From assembly GCA_905250125.1 (NCBI GenBank), contig CAJNOL010000125.1, forward strand, positions 124,001 to 188,000: a stretch of 64,000 nucleotides of DNA. The letters run 5' to 3'. Origin of the DNA: Rotaria sordida (Eukaryota; Rotifera; Eurotatoria; Philodinida; Philodinidae). The translations under genes were made by a program, and so were the position numbers. Each line of letters opens with the position of its first letter. The stretch's first letter is position 1. Under the pieces are notes generated by a model. It had not been told where the DNA came from. It did not search any database and saw only the letters and a list, made by a program, of their open reading frames with translations. Shown piece by piece: positions 36,101-47,490 of the stretch.

Positions 36101-37322
36101 TTCTTCTATCTTGTTTATTTTGAAGAATTAATGGCCGAAGGCCTATTAATATGATCAGTGATGAACACTGATTCTTAGGATAATAAAAATTAAGTTTGGG
36201 TGTTTTGGAACGAAAAGCATGTAATTTGATACATCTCCTTTCTTATGAAAAAATATTTTTGAAATTTATTGAATTTTTTATGAAAACAAAAAATTTTTAT
36301 GAAAAAACTTGTTTTTACTAAAAAAAGTCTATCTCAAAATTTCGAAAAATTGATGAAAAAATGATGATCCAAATAACGGCTACGTTGCGGACAAACAAAC
36401 ACACAGTCAATCGAGGGATCAGGACTCTGACTACAGCCAAGGAAATAAAACATATTTTAAATAATCTATTTATAGCTAAGTGTTTTGATTAAATTATTTT
36501 CTATATCTTATAATTGTTTAATTGCAAGTAAATTTTTGCTGTTAAATGAGTTTTATATTTTTATGATAGATAACGTGAGAATTGATCATATGCATCAGTC
36601 AACCAGATTTGAAAAACGAGAAAAACAGAACTTTTTTCGATTAAAACGATCATAACTCTTGGCCAATAGGCCATAGGCCTTAATCTTTTTAGGGTTTTCT
36701 TAGTCTCACTGAGTGCTACTCATAGCCAAAATATGGGATTGAACGGCATACGACAGTTGAATATGTTCCCTCGTAAGTCCGTGTGAAAACTTGAATATTC
36801 GAAAGAGAGTTCCATGAGTTATGCAAAAATTTCTCAAAAACACTCTTTTCACTGTGTAAAACGGGTAATCCAGAATAATTAGAAAGACTGATGTCTCTTT
36901 TCAGAGGCACCACACATGCGTCAGTGCGATGTTTTCCTCATCATATAACAAGATCGGTAATGAATTTAGATTCGAAGCAAGCAGATATAAATGACAGAAA
37001 ACCAGGAGATATGCTATTAAAAATTCTAAGCAACTTGCTAGCCACCTATTTTGGATAACTTTATTTTGCATTATACCAATGAAGTCTTCAAGTCAAAAGT
37101 GAGAAATTCAAACGGTGTTTTTCAATTTTTTTCTTTTATGCAATATTTAGATTTAAAAATGTTTATCATTATTGGTTAACCATATTTTACACGAAATGAG
37201 GATCGACCATTCATGATGACGAATTGAATAAACTTGTCTTGTTCTTTCTTACAAAACTTTTTCTTTGTTCGAAATTATTCCATTTCAGATCGAACATATT
37301 CAACGAGAATAATAACAACAAA
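33181..37322. other. Long gene-free stretch
   Basis: No gene is supported. Features seen are GTCCCAATGTCCC-like words around 33315-33425, AAGTAC repeated five times at about 35586-35622, a less AT-rich island at 35625-35810 that may be a short retroelement, and a small GGCCGAAGGCC palindrome at about 36132. Confidence 0.35.
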
Positions 37323-37613
37323 ATGGTTCCAGTACTTGATGCATAAATCAATAAATTAGTACGTATAGTTACATCTGATGAATGAATTATAATTGGAACA
37401 TTACATGGATTTGATCAAGCAATAAGTATTATCTTAGATGATAGTCATCAACGTGTATTTTCTTCAACAAACGGTGTTGAACAAATTCTTCTTGGTCTTT
37501 ATATAGTAGGTGGTGATAATGATGCATTAATTGATGAAATAGATGAAAAACTTGATAATAATATTGATTTTTTCAGAATTCGTACTGATCCATTACAAGC
37601 TGCTAAAACATAA
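37323..37613 (+). pseudogene. LSM8-like pseudogene with two stop codons
   Basis: The 97-codon frame aligns end to end with LSM8, the U6 snRNA-binding Sm-like subunit: INKLVRIVTSDE, then IIIGTLHGFDQAISIILDD, then SHQRVFSSTNGVEQILLGLY, IVGGDN, EIDE, DPLQAAKT. TAA replaces codon 8 and TGA codon 21. The TGA falls where LSM8 usually has Arg, consistent with CGA to TGA. The Sm2 motif reads IVGGDN instead of IVRGDN, losing a key RNA-contacting Arg. There is no frameshift and no intron, and an A-rich run lies about 160 bp downstream (37771), so it may be a retrocopy. A working LSM8 should exist elsewhere. Confidence 0.8.
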
Positions 37614-39000
37614 TTTCTGTATTCTCTTTCTTTCCGTGTATTGTTATTATTATTTTTGCTGTTGTCAGATGATTGTCTGTTAGTATGACATCAAAATATT
37701 TCTTTTTTTACTCTTCGTGCCATCGAAGAAAACATACAAAACAATGTCTCATTCGACTTGTCAGTAGAGCAAAAAAAAAAGAAGAAAAAACCATTCTTTC
37801 AGCTGATACAATTTATAATTAAAAATCAATTTTGATTTTGCAGATGTTATTAAATAAAACATAAAATATTTTAGTTAGTATTCTTTTTTGTTTAATCTCT
37901 TGGTTTATTGTACGAACATATCTTATTGCTGATGAATATTGACCAACATTTGAAGTAGCTCATACTTGCTTTTGGTTATGGTTATAAAACATGGGAATGG
38001 TAATCAAGTATTACTATATGAAGTTATCTTTATCCATTAGTAGTTTATCAATATAGAGTTTTCAGTGGTTTCCAGTGAAACTCGACTAGTGACATCATTT
38101 AGGGAAACATGATTGATAAAACGGATGATTTTTCGATTTAACTATTACGTTTACCACTCTTGTTATTGAGCGAGCACTATCTCCATTTTCATCTATCTCA
38201 AAAAGATGTCATGGGTTCGTTTAACCAATTTTCCTTCAGATTGTGTTGCTTCTTTGGTCTTTTTCTTTGTTGAAAAGCCACTACCTATCACCGATCGATA
38301 TTTTCCACGATCAGCACACGACTTTTATCACTATATGAATCCATTCTGAAATTCACCATCCGAAAGTTTTAAAATGAAAAGATTTATTTTGATCGGAGAC
38401 AATGCATCAGATATTCATCGCTACATGTATTGATTTTACAGCCATTGCACATGTCATAATCGATAGTGATGATCGTTCCTATTGATTAAATGAATTTTCC
38501 AACAGACGATTAGTATTAATTGTTTGTAGGTATAAGCAAACGTCATTCGTTGTCTCATCTCTTTGAAATTAAATATTTTCAACGACAGTCTGATTCCTTG
38601 CGTACCGTACGATTTCACAACTACCTTTATGTATTAGCATCTGGTTTTACTCAAAATAATGACTTTCAATACTAACATATTCAGCCATCTAGAAGGTGTC
38701 GACATCTATGCAACAGTAAAACTAATATTAACTCATTGCATTAGATTCGAGTTTCTAACCTTCAACTACCTTTGATCAAGCTTTAATTGCAGATTGTTAG
38801 TCCCGTTCAACACGGAAAGTCCTCTATCGTACTCTTTCACGAAGTAACTTCTTATTGGTTGTTCGCTAACATGCAATCAGGAATCGGACAAACATATCAA
38901 TTTATATGGATTTTATTCTGTACGTGTATGATCCTTCTTTTCAGTCGACGGAGCAAATAGAATTCTTTCTTTTCATTGATTGTAATGAGCATTTTGTTGT
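37614..39000. other. Gene-free stretch upstream of the mitochondrial-like gene
   Basis: No exon is supported. It ends with a TTTTGTTGTAG acceptor at 38992-39002 that leads into the next gene. Confidence 0.35.
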
Positions 39001-39015
39001 AGATTATTTCCTACT

Positions 39016-39930
39016 ATGTATTGCTTATCTCGTGTTCTTTGGCGACCATATTCGTGGTCGATGTTAAAATGCAGGTTATCATCGGTTGGTATTGTATGTC
39101 ATCTATTATCTATTCGATCACATTCATCATTGTCCAAACCTCCTATTCAATTCAGTTTCGTACCACCAAAATTACCGGTGGAATTGGAACAATACGGCCA
39201 TCTACTTGTTGAATATGTTTCGTCTATGTGCATGGCATTCAATATTCAAGCTATGACATGTATCACCACACTTGAAAGTTATCATAGTATGGATAAATTA
39301 GAGATGCAACGTGAATTTCTTACCATTGATGCTGATCGACAACGACAAATAACTTATTTAACCAGTGAACTTTTGAAGGCTACTCATCGATTTAATCTAC
39401 GAGGTGCAATTGAATTTATTCGTGAACGAATAAAATCCCGATCATCATCATCATCTTCTAGTTCACATTCATCTCCGATTGCTACAAGCGTTATAGACAA
39501 GCCGATGCAAATGTTATTAAATGATCATGAATTTTATCATGAACTTTCACGAGCAGCACTTTTGAATCAGATTGTCTTCAATGATATTCAACGTTCGATG
39601 ATGGGATTATATCATTCATTAAGTAAATATTTTCATTCTCAACAGACATGCGAAAATATTGTAATTGATGCTCGTTTACTTGCTCCCTCTGAACAATTCG
39701 TAATTGGTGTATTATTTAAACGATTTAATATTTCATCGATATATATTGATAAGGACGGTAATATGGCTATGTTTCCGTACAATCTGAAAGATGTAACATC
39801 TGGCCAGTAAGTTTTGGATTACTTGAAATATTTTCTTTTTTTTTTCTTTTGCTAAATCGTATTCTTTTATCTTTTCATCTGGTCCGTTGCTCTTTCACAC
39901 AGATCAGGCTCGAAGAATAGCCATTTCTGA
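39016..39930 (+). CDS. Predicted mitochondrial protein of unknown function
   Basis: Exon 39016-39806 ends at a GTAAGT donor. A consistent acceptor (TTTCACACAG) at 39902 gives exon 2, 39903-39930, adding QSGSKNSHF and a stop for 272 residues; unspliced it would be 264. The first about 45 residues contain Arg, Ser, Trp and Leu but no acidic residue, as in a mitochondrial targeting peptide. The remainder looks largely helical (LPVELEQYGHLLVEYVSSMC, then MQREFLTIDADRQRQITYLTSELLKATHRFNLRGAIEFIRERI), with a poly-Ser linker around residues 144-155 and an alpha/beta-like C-terminal part (IVIDARLLAPSEQFVIGVLF). I recognise no family. An acceptor-like TAG lies 13 bp before the ATG, suggesting trans-splicing. 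It is the only apparently intact gene in a 15-kb relic zone. Confidence 0.6.
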
Positions 39931-40859
39931 TACCTCTGTTAGATAGAAATCGCTTTTTTCCTTGAGAAACTGTATGATGAAAAGTTTTTGTTTGCTTGAA
40001 ATTGCTAGTGTGTTGTAGATCTTAGCCATTCCATCGTCTTATGAATGATAATTGCCACTAGTCTTTATGTTATTGTTTTTCTTCTTTTAGTTAACTTATT
40101 TGTCATTCTGGTTGATCTTCTCCAAATTTGTCAAAGCAAAGAACCATCAAATCGCCTTGACTGATGCTCTCTCTCTTTTTGTATTCTCATTCGAATAAAC
40201 TATTTTTCTGCCTTTCTGTTGTACTTACATGAAAACTCTAAATCAGTTATAAAATCGAATCGATAGGATTTTTTTATTCGGCTAAACGTGTTTCTGATGA
40301 ATGTTTGAAATTTTCATTTACATTAGAGATCTAATTAGGCAGTTACTCTGTCGAACAATAAATGCTGATGTAGGAGATCATACAGTAGTCAAAAAAAAAT
40401 ACTTTATATTCGTATTCTTGCTTCTCTAATAATAAGTAATATGTGATTGCATGTTCAGCATTTTAGAAAATACATGTGAGGTGTGATAAAATTGGACACT
40501 GATCAAAGATGTGATCTCGAATTTCAAAATGAAAGAAAAACAAAGAATACATAGATAATTAAAACATGGATTTGTTTTATAAGATAATAATTAATAATAA
40601 GACATATAAGAACAATACATGTAAAATTTATAAATCAATCATTGATATATTTTTTATTTAATATAATCTATGTCAAAAGACAAAAAAAAGGAAAAAATAA
40701 TATTATATAATATAATAATTGTATGTGTTGTTGAATTGTTCAACCAAGATATAGATGAAGCTGAACAAAAACAATTAGAAAAAGAAAATGAAGTTTGTTT
40801 TTTTGAAATAAATATTTCATCTCTAGATTCAACGTTTAAAAATGATGGAAACAAGTCTT
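39931..40859. other. Gene-free stretch
   Basis: Nothing is recognised. Complementary short frames at 40654-40864 are AT-rich chance frames. Confidence 0.35.
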
Positions 40860-42440
40860 CATAGAGATGTTAATGAAAGAGATCATCGTATTGTTGATAT
40901 ATCTAAATATACAATTGATGATTTACCACCTTTAATAAATGAACTTGAACAAGTACAAAATCGTTTTGATATAGCAGCTGTTAATAACAATAAATAAAAA
41001 AAAAAAGAATATGAAAGTTGTTAAACACGTTTACAAGCAGCTGTTAATGTTACACAAAGGTAAATTTAGATAAAAACATTTATTTTTATATTAAAATAAA
41101 TAAAATCACAGTTTATATGAAATGGATTTATTTAATATAAAAGAATTTAAACAGTAAGAATAATTATCTCTGTCTCGTTCAGTTTTCTTTTTTTTTCTAT
41201 GTGCCTGTTTGTTCAAATTTTGATGTTTTTTCTGTGTAAACAATTTATGTTATTCTCATATTTTCAGACGAGATCAATCAACTCGACCAGATGATGAAAG
41301 CGTCTGGTAATGAGAAAATATTTCCTTGAAGTGAACCTAACAAAACAATTCTCATTTAGCATCTGCACAAAACTTTGTTTTTGAGTATATCTTATTGATG
41401 AAAATCATATTACTTTTTGTTAAGATCAGATTTGATTTTGGAGAATACAATAAGAATTTATTTGAATATATTTATCGTTTTTCTTTTTCGTTGTTAATTT
41501 ATCGAATTTGGAAGAGCAATCAACGAATGGATAACAGAACATTCAACACGTGATCAAAATTTGACAAATTGTATATTAGCAACTGCTTATATGTGTTATT
41601 CTTCATCATTTGATGCTGATTTAAGAATAATTGTATGTCAAAAATTTGTTAAATTTTGTCAACAATATCAAATTCCACGTGAAGCTGATTTAGTTTTTCA
41701 AGTATATTTAATAAAATTAATCAAATAATTATTCAATTTCTTTTCTTTTAATAGCCAATACCAATTGATAGAAGTTGAAAAAGTTTTCTCGATATGTCTT
41801 CTGCACTGAATAATCTATCATTAGATTCAAGAGGAAATACAGCACGTACTAATCGAATCAATCGAACACCAATAACAACACTTGCTCAATTTTTATATAA
41901 TCAAATTGAATTAAAAGAATTTCAATTTCTTCGTCTTATACCAACTGATATAATGACTGAAAATGGTTCTATTATTATGGTAGATGCTGTTCTTAATGGA
42001 TGACCATTAATATCTGATGCAAGATGGTATTCAATTGAATGGATTAGATTATTTTTAAAAAATAAACAATTAATTCTTGTTCTATATTATGTTATAATCA
42101 AATCATTAGTTTTTTTTTCTGTTCTTTTTTAATAACAATTACGTACACAATTAGAAACGGCATTATCGGAAAGACTTCATCTTTTATTAATAGATTGTGA
42201 TAGAAATACTTTAATCAATAATGATAAACTTGAAATAGTTATTAGAAATCAATAGAGATTTTTAACAAGTGAAAAGCCATTTAAATTACAAATAGGTCAA
42301 CGAGAAATTGAATGTAGTCGAAAATTTCGGTTTCTAATCAAAATAAATATTTTTACATATGATATCTCACATAATCTTCGAAATAGATGTGGACTGACTA
42401 TATTTTATGTGCTCATTCCAAATATGATATTAGTTTTGAT
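40860..42440 (+). pseudogene. Dynein heavy chain fragment (CC2 stalk to AAA5), decayed
   Basis: Ordered blocks match a dynein heavy chain: stalk coil CC2 (LPPLINELEQVQNRFDIAAV, TRLQAAVNVTQR, 40920-41060), then GRAINEWITEHS, NCILATAYMCYSSSFDADLR (about 41515-41640), then AAA5 (FQFLRLIPTDIMTENGSIIM, PLISDARWYSIEWIR, 41920-42050), then LETALSERLHLLLID, KPFKLQIGQREIECSRKFRF (42140-42340). Dynein heavy chains are about 4,000-4,600-residue microtubule motors, so this is a small internal slice. In-frame stops include TAA in NNK*KKK, TGA before PLISDAR and TAG before RFLTSEKP. Neither the upstream motor nor AAA6 is present, so it is a truncated duplicate, not a functional gene. Confidence 0.7.
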
Positions 42441-42939
42441 TCAATGTTAACTTTTCACAGTCAATTCTTATCAACATTTATTAAAAATGATGAAAAGTTA
42501 ATATGCTTAGGAATTACATATGGGGTCATATTTTTTTGTGTTAGAAAATATATGATATTGTAGCTCTTTCATAGCGTTATCAAATGAACAAGTCCACAAG
42601 TTTGATTACTTCACTTTATAAATTCACTTGGGTCTCGTCGAATCAAACAAGCAATTAACGAGTTATTCATGGGGTCGAGGATCTATCAAAAAGCTATCAA
42701 ACTCAAAATTTCAGTGATGGTTTATCTTATTTGTTTATTCTAAAACCAAATCGACCTTAACAGGATGAATTATTTAAAAAAGTGGTCGAAATGTTCTATT
42801 TTGATGATAACTTATTGACTTCTAAATCGGATGAAAACTTGATGAAACTAGTACGAAAATGTTCGTGTCACCATGTTCTTTCCATTGGCATATAAGTGAA
42901 TAGGGTTTATCAAGAGAAATACTAGTGGGCCAATTTCAC

Positions 42940-42977
42940 ATCTTATGCGCTCCCGTCACCTTCTGGATCCGCCACTG
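42940..42977. mobile_element. hAT-like terminus
   Basis: GGATCCGCCACTG (42965-42977) is the reverse complement of CAGTGGCGGATCC, a common hAT-type terminus, preceded by the GC-rich GCGCTCCCGTCACC. It sits just after the dynein relic. The partner terminus was not found, so this marks the edge of a worn element. Confidence 0.45.
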
Positions 42978-43581
42978 AAAGTACTTCCAAGCAAAAGCAA
43001 AATATTCAGGGTATTTACGATTTTGAAAAAGTATTGTATTTTGCACTCTATTAGAAAAAGCAGAATATTGTGATGATACTTTGCAAAGTATGAAAAGCAC
43101 CAATTATTTTTTGCGAGATAATTGAAAAGTTGTTTGTCTTTCTCTTGTTGATATATTCTAATTTTCGATGAAGTTATGCGATATTTTTTTTTTCTTTTAT
43201 TCTTACCAAATTGATTTATTTTATCCTTTTTTTTATTTTTAATATGCATACGATAGTAAAAATTAATACAGAGAAGCATGAATAAGGTATGAATAAAGAC
43301 GGTTGCACTGAAAACAAGGTACTTGTTTGCCTTTTGTTTCAGATTTCTATTGGAAACTCTGGATAGAAAAGACTTTTTTCATTGACTTCATATTCATTTA
43401 GTATATTAGTTCATGCAATCATCTCTCTTATCCGTTTTGATAATTAATATTTTTATTATAGAATGTAATTAGTAATTATTTAAATAACTTTTTCGATATG
43501 TGTTAGTTTTAAATATGAAAAACAAAAAAAAACAACAAAAACCAGATCTTTTATAAATAGTAAACCAAAAGTCTTTTGCTT
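42978..43581. other. Gene-free stretch downstream of the fucosidase gene
   Basis: AT-rich with no gene seen. The last about 70 bp probably form the fucosidase 3'UTR on the minus strand. Confidence 0.4.
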
Positions 43582-45737
43582 TTAATTGCATAAATGAACA
43601 GTAAATGATTTTATCACAGGTTTATCAACTGTTTTAATAATGGTTAATCGAACAGCATTGATCAATTGTGGTCCTACTTGCCATATATCAATTTTTTTAT
43701 TACCAATACTTGTACCTTGTGCTACCTTCATCCATTGATGAATATTTGTTGTATCAACTAATTGTACATCAACGACATATGCTCGAATAACTTGACCATC
43801 AGTTTGATCTTCTTGAATAACTGAACGATCAACAGTAACTGGTGATGAAACAAATAATTGAATATATTGAAGTGAATCATCGGATATAAGACGTTCCATA
43901 GGTAAAACAGGTGTTCCATAACATGAACGAATAAAATCACCTAATTGTTTATAACGACGTGCATAAGCAGATGGAATGAGACCTGTTCGATCAGGAGTAA
44001 GATCAAGCATTAATAGACAATTTCGACCAACTGTTTCATGATAGACTTGAATTAATTCGGAAAGTGAACGAAGTGTTACATTAACACCCTAGATAAAAAA
44101 TTATTAAACAAAAAAAAACAAAACAATAATATCAATTATTTAAAATTTAATCATACCCAAAACCATCGATCATGAGCTTGAAGAGTTGTATCACATTCAG
44201 CTGGACAAAATATAGGACTATTTGGATCACCACCATCATTTGTTATTCCTGTTGACCAATTTGGATCAGGTGCAACACCCATTTCAGTACCAATCCATCG
44301 TACAGAATTTGGTGATATACCATAACCATTAAATGCAATTGCTTGAGGTTGAAGTTCTGCTAGTAAAGCAGTTATTGGATCTTTTAAAGTTGTTGTATAT
44401 CTAGATTAATATAAAACGAAAGAAAATTTTCACAATTAAGTTATCTTTTTCATGAATAAACTAACCCGCCATCAAACCAAATCTCATCTAAAGTACCATA
44501 ATTTGTCCATAGTTCTCTTAATTGTTGTAACACAATATTATCATATGTTTTTTGAGTAATATTTAATTGACCTGGTTTTAATGTACGATTTTGAACCTTA
44601 ATATTTATTAGAAATAGATTTGAAAAATAATTAAGAAATTCATAACAAAAGAATAACAGCTTCAACTCAGACAAATAAGTTAAACCAATCCAAAAACAAA
44701 CAAACGAAAGACGCTTTTAGCAAACTTCAAATCACTATAAAGGAAAATATAATTTCTCGGACACATACAGCGTATGAATTAGAAATTCTTTTTTTTTTTT
44801 TCAAAATTAACATTGTTAGATCCAAAGTTTTTCATGAACTGATATCAAAAATAATTCTGCTAGAAAAGTGCAAATAAGAAAAAAAAACCATTTTGAGAAT
44901 GTAAAGCGTGCAAGTAGCTCGACACACATACCAACTGATATTCTTTTAGTAAAAATTTCTCTCCTATTCTTTTGCAGATCCATAAAATACTAGACGATAT
45001 TAAAAAAGAAAATTAACTTACAAAACCACTTTCAACATTAAGCCAATTATTGGTTACTACTGTATAATAAAATCCAGTTCGTATTTGTTTGTTTTCACAA
45101 CTTTTGATAAATTCATCAAGAATATTTAGACCTTTCACTGGTGAATAATCAACAGTATAATTATATGAAATAATTTTACCAGTTGGATTCAAAGGAAATT
45201 TTACATTTGAAGGAGCCATAAGAAAACCACATGCATGCTATGCATTATCAAATATATAGACATTAGAAAAAAGAAATCAATTAAACTTAATTTTTTACTT
45301 TTGCAACAAGTACAGCATATTTAGCACCAAAATCAAGCATAGTTTGAACCCAATTGTCTGTATTTAATAAATATGGATTAAATAAAGAAATATTTGGAAC
45401 TATTTGATCTATACATCCATCATTATTTATATAAGTAGCTATATTAAAATGAATTAATACACCTAATTCTTGAGACTGCCATTGAAGTTGTTCAGGTGCT
45501 AAGAAACAAATACGAACTTTGTCTAATCGTAGAAAAGAGAAATAATTACTTACTGGGTAAAGCAATACGTACACCAGTTGTTGGTGAAATACGATATTTT
45601 CCAGATGGTAATGGTGAATGTTGTCGTTGTCGTTGATATCGTATTAATCGACCATCATTTTTTAATACGAATAATAAGAACAAAAGAAATGAAACCTTTC
45701 TCATCTTAAAAGTCAATAAAACTTGAATTAATTTCAT
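43582..45737 (-). CDS. Secreted GH29 alpha-L-fucosidase (FUC1-like)
   Basis: Six exons (45554-45737, 45299-45498, 45022-45237, 44466-44596, 44157-44400, 43582-44088) join in phase into 493 residues. An N-terminal hydrophobic segment (KVSFLLFLLFVLK) is a likely signal peptide. The catalytic barrel shows PEQLQWQSQELGVLIHF near residue 65, SLFNPYLLNTDNWVQTMLDFGAKYAVLVAKH, IRTGFYYTVV, LWTNYGTLDEIWFDGG, ISPNSVRWIGTEMGVAPDPNW and GGDPNSPIFCPAECDTTL, as in the plant/invertebrate FUC1 branch. The Asp of IWFDGG is the expected nucleophile. The usual KHHDGF substrate-binding motif reads KHACGF here, a notable change at the exon 2/3 joint. The C-terminus (VGRNCLLMLDLTPDRTGLIP, then a beta-rich tail) is complete. 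It should remove terminal fucose from glycans outside the cell or in lysosomes. Confidence 0.88.
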
Positions 45738-46392
45738 TGAAATTGTAAGATTAAAGTTAGTTTAAGGTCATAATCAATTTCAAAAACATATTAAACAAAC
45801 AGGAAAAAAAGAAAATTATGTTTATTTTATGTTCTCTCTTGTTAAGCTCAAATATGTCCTTAAGTTATTATTTTATAAGAAAAAAATTTTTTGACTTCAA
45901 TGAAAAATTTTTTTTCTTCTTCTTTCATTTGCATTATAATTCAATTAAGATTTTATTTCGTCGTTATTACTATTGAAGAAGAAAAAACGAATAAATAAAC
46001 TAAGTACAACAAGTTACATTTCTTTTTTTTCTCTGGATAGATATTTTGATTGACAATAATAGTAAATAAAAATATTCTATATCATGCAAAAACAAATGTC
46101 GGTAAGTAAAAAAAAAAATTTATACATATTCGTCTTTATCATAATCAGTAATTTAAATCGAATCCGATGCATTCTGTTTATCCACATAGCAATTATATAC
46201 AGATAGTATTAGAAAAGAAAAGAAGAAATAATGATCAATATATGAGTGCATCTTATTTTTTATATATTAGAATTCTTAAATTAATATTTAATAAAATAAT
46301 TTCGAGAATTTGTCTTATGAAAAAACAAGAGGCTTAATTAATTTTTTTTTATTTATATATTTCTAGTTTTTAATTGATCATTTTCATATCAT
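45738..46392. promoter_or_regulatory. Divergent intergenic region
   Basis: A 655-bp AT-rich stretch lies between the fucosidase (minus) and the repetitive protein gene (plus), so it should hold both promoters. A TTTCTAG acceptor-like site ends at 46366, 26 bp before the plus-strand ATG. No defined element is recognised. Confidence 0.4.
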
Positions 46393-47490
46393 ATGAATAT
46401 TTATATGACAATAATGGGTTGTGTACAACCATCTCAAAGTTTTATACCATCTAATCATATTCCTATTGAACGATTATATGATGATGGAAGTTATCCAATG
46501 ATGATACCTTCACCTATTGTTATGATTACTGCACCACCTGCACCAGCTTATGTAAAAAGTGCATTAAAAAAATCTGATCCTGATGAACAACGAATGACAG
46601 AAAGACGTATATTTTCAAAACGGCAATTACCATCAGCTAATAAATCAGTAAATTTTGATGAGACAGTATTAGTTAAATCACGTACACCTACACCAAGTAA
46701 AATATGGTATGAAAAAGCATCATCAACTATGCCAATGAGATCGAATCGATCTAACGATGATGATGATGATGATGATGATAATGATAATTATGATGACGAT
46801 GAAGTTTTGTCTGATGAAGGACAAGAAAGTAATGAACAGATGGATACTGAATCATACATTCCAAGATTAGGTACTCCGACTCCATTAATACGAAGAAATC
46901 AAAAAAATTCTTTTTGGAATAAAACTAATACAGTAGGACTTATGCCTCCAACAGATACAACACTAAATAATGAATCTTATCCATTAAATACACAACAATA
47001 TAGTTCTCAAATGAATATCAATACAACAGAAAATCGAATTGCTTCATCAGGAAATCGTATAAAAGTACGACGAAGATTGCCTCACTTTGGTCCACCACAA
47101 ATTTCACCTGATTCTTCATATGAACATCCTCGACAACCTTCAGCTATTCCTCTTCAACAATCTTCTCAACAATTTTTAGCTGTTCCACTTCGTCAAACTT
47201 CTCGACGACCTTCAGTCGTTCTTCTTCGTCAAACTCCTCGACAACCAGTACCTATTCCTCTTCATCAATCTTCTGTACAACCTACAGCAGTTTTGGCTTA
47301 TCGATTTCCTACACAAACTTCAATCGTTTCTCCTTATCAATCTCCTGTACAACCTCATACTGTTCTATCTTATCAAACACCTATACAACCTCAAACTACT
47401 CAATCTTATCAATCGCCTATACAACCTCAAACTATTCTATCTTATCAATCACCTGTACAACCATCTTCTGAAACCGTTCATGTAAAATAA
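46393..47490 (+). CDS. Disordered protein with nine 12-residue Pro/Gln repeats
   Basis: A 365-residue single-exon frame. Three Met codons open it. The third (46414) gives MGCVQPSQ, a Gly-Cys start reminiscent of acylated proteins, although Pro at the fifth place from Gly is unfavourable. The pattern KSALKKSDP, then KRQLPSANKSVNFDETVLVK, contains KSVNF, a possible PP1 docking motif of RVxF type. An Asp run (NDDDDDDDDNDNYDDD) follows at about 119-134. Residues about 244-355 are tandem 12-residue units, from PRQPSAIPLQQS to PIQPQTTQSYQS and PVQPSS. No fold or enzyme is visible; a scaffold or adaptor role is a guess. The frame continues coding-like past the TAA stop. Confidence 0.6.
   Translation: MNIYMTIMGCVQPSQSFIPSNHIPIERLYDDGSYPMMIPSPIVMITAPPAPAYVKSALKKSDPDEQRMTERRIFSKRQLPSANKSVNFDETVLVKSRTPTPSKIWYEKASSTMPMRSNRSNDDDDDDDDNDNYDDDEVLSDEGQESNEQMDTESYIPRLGTPTPLIRRNQKNSFWNKTNTVGLMPPTDTTLNNESYPLNTQQYSSQMNINTTENRIASSGNRIKVRRRLPHFGPPQISPDSSYEHPRQPSAIPLQQSSQQFLAVPLRQTSRRPSVVLLRQTPRQPVPIPLHQSSVQPTAVLAYRFPTQTSIVSPYQSPVQPHTVLSYQTPIQPQTTQSYQSPIQPQTILSYQSPVQPSSETVHVK

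Noticed and set aside
37323..37613. Functional LSM8 with recoded stops
   Set aside because: Both TAA and TGA would need recoding and the Sm2 Arg is also lost. Decay is the simpler reading, and LSM8 is essential, so another copy is expected.
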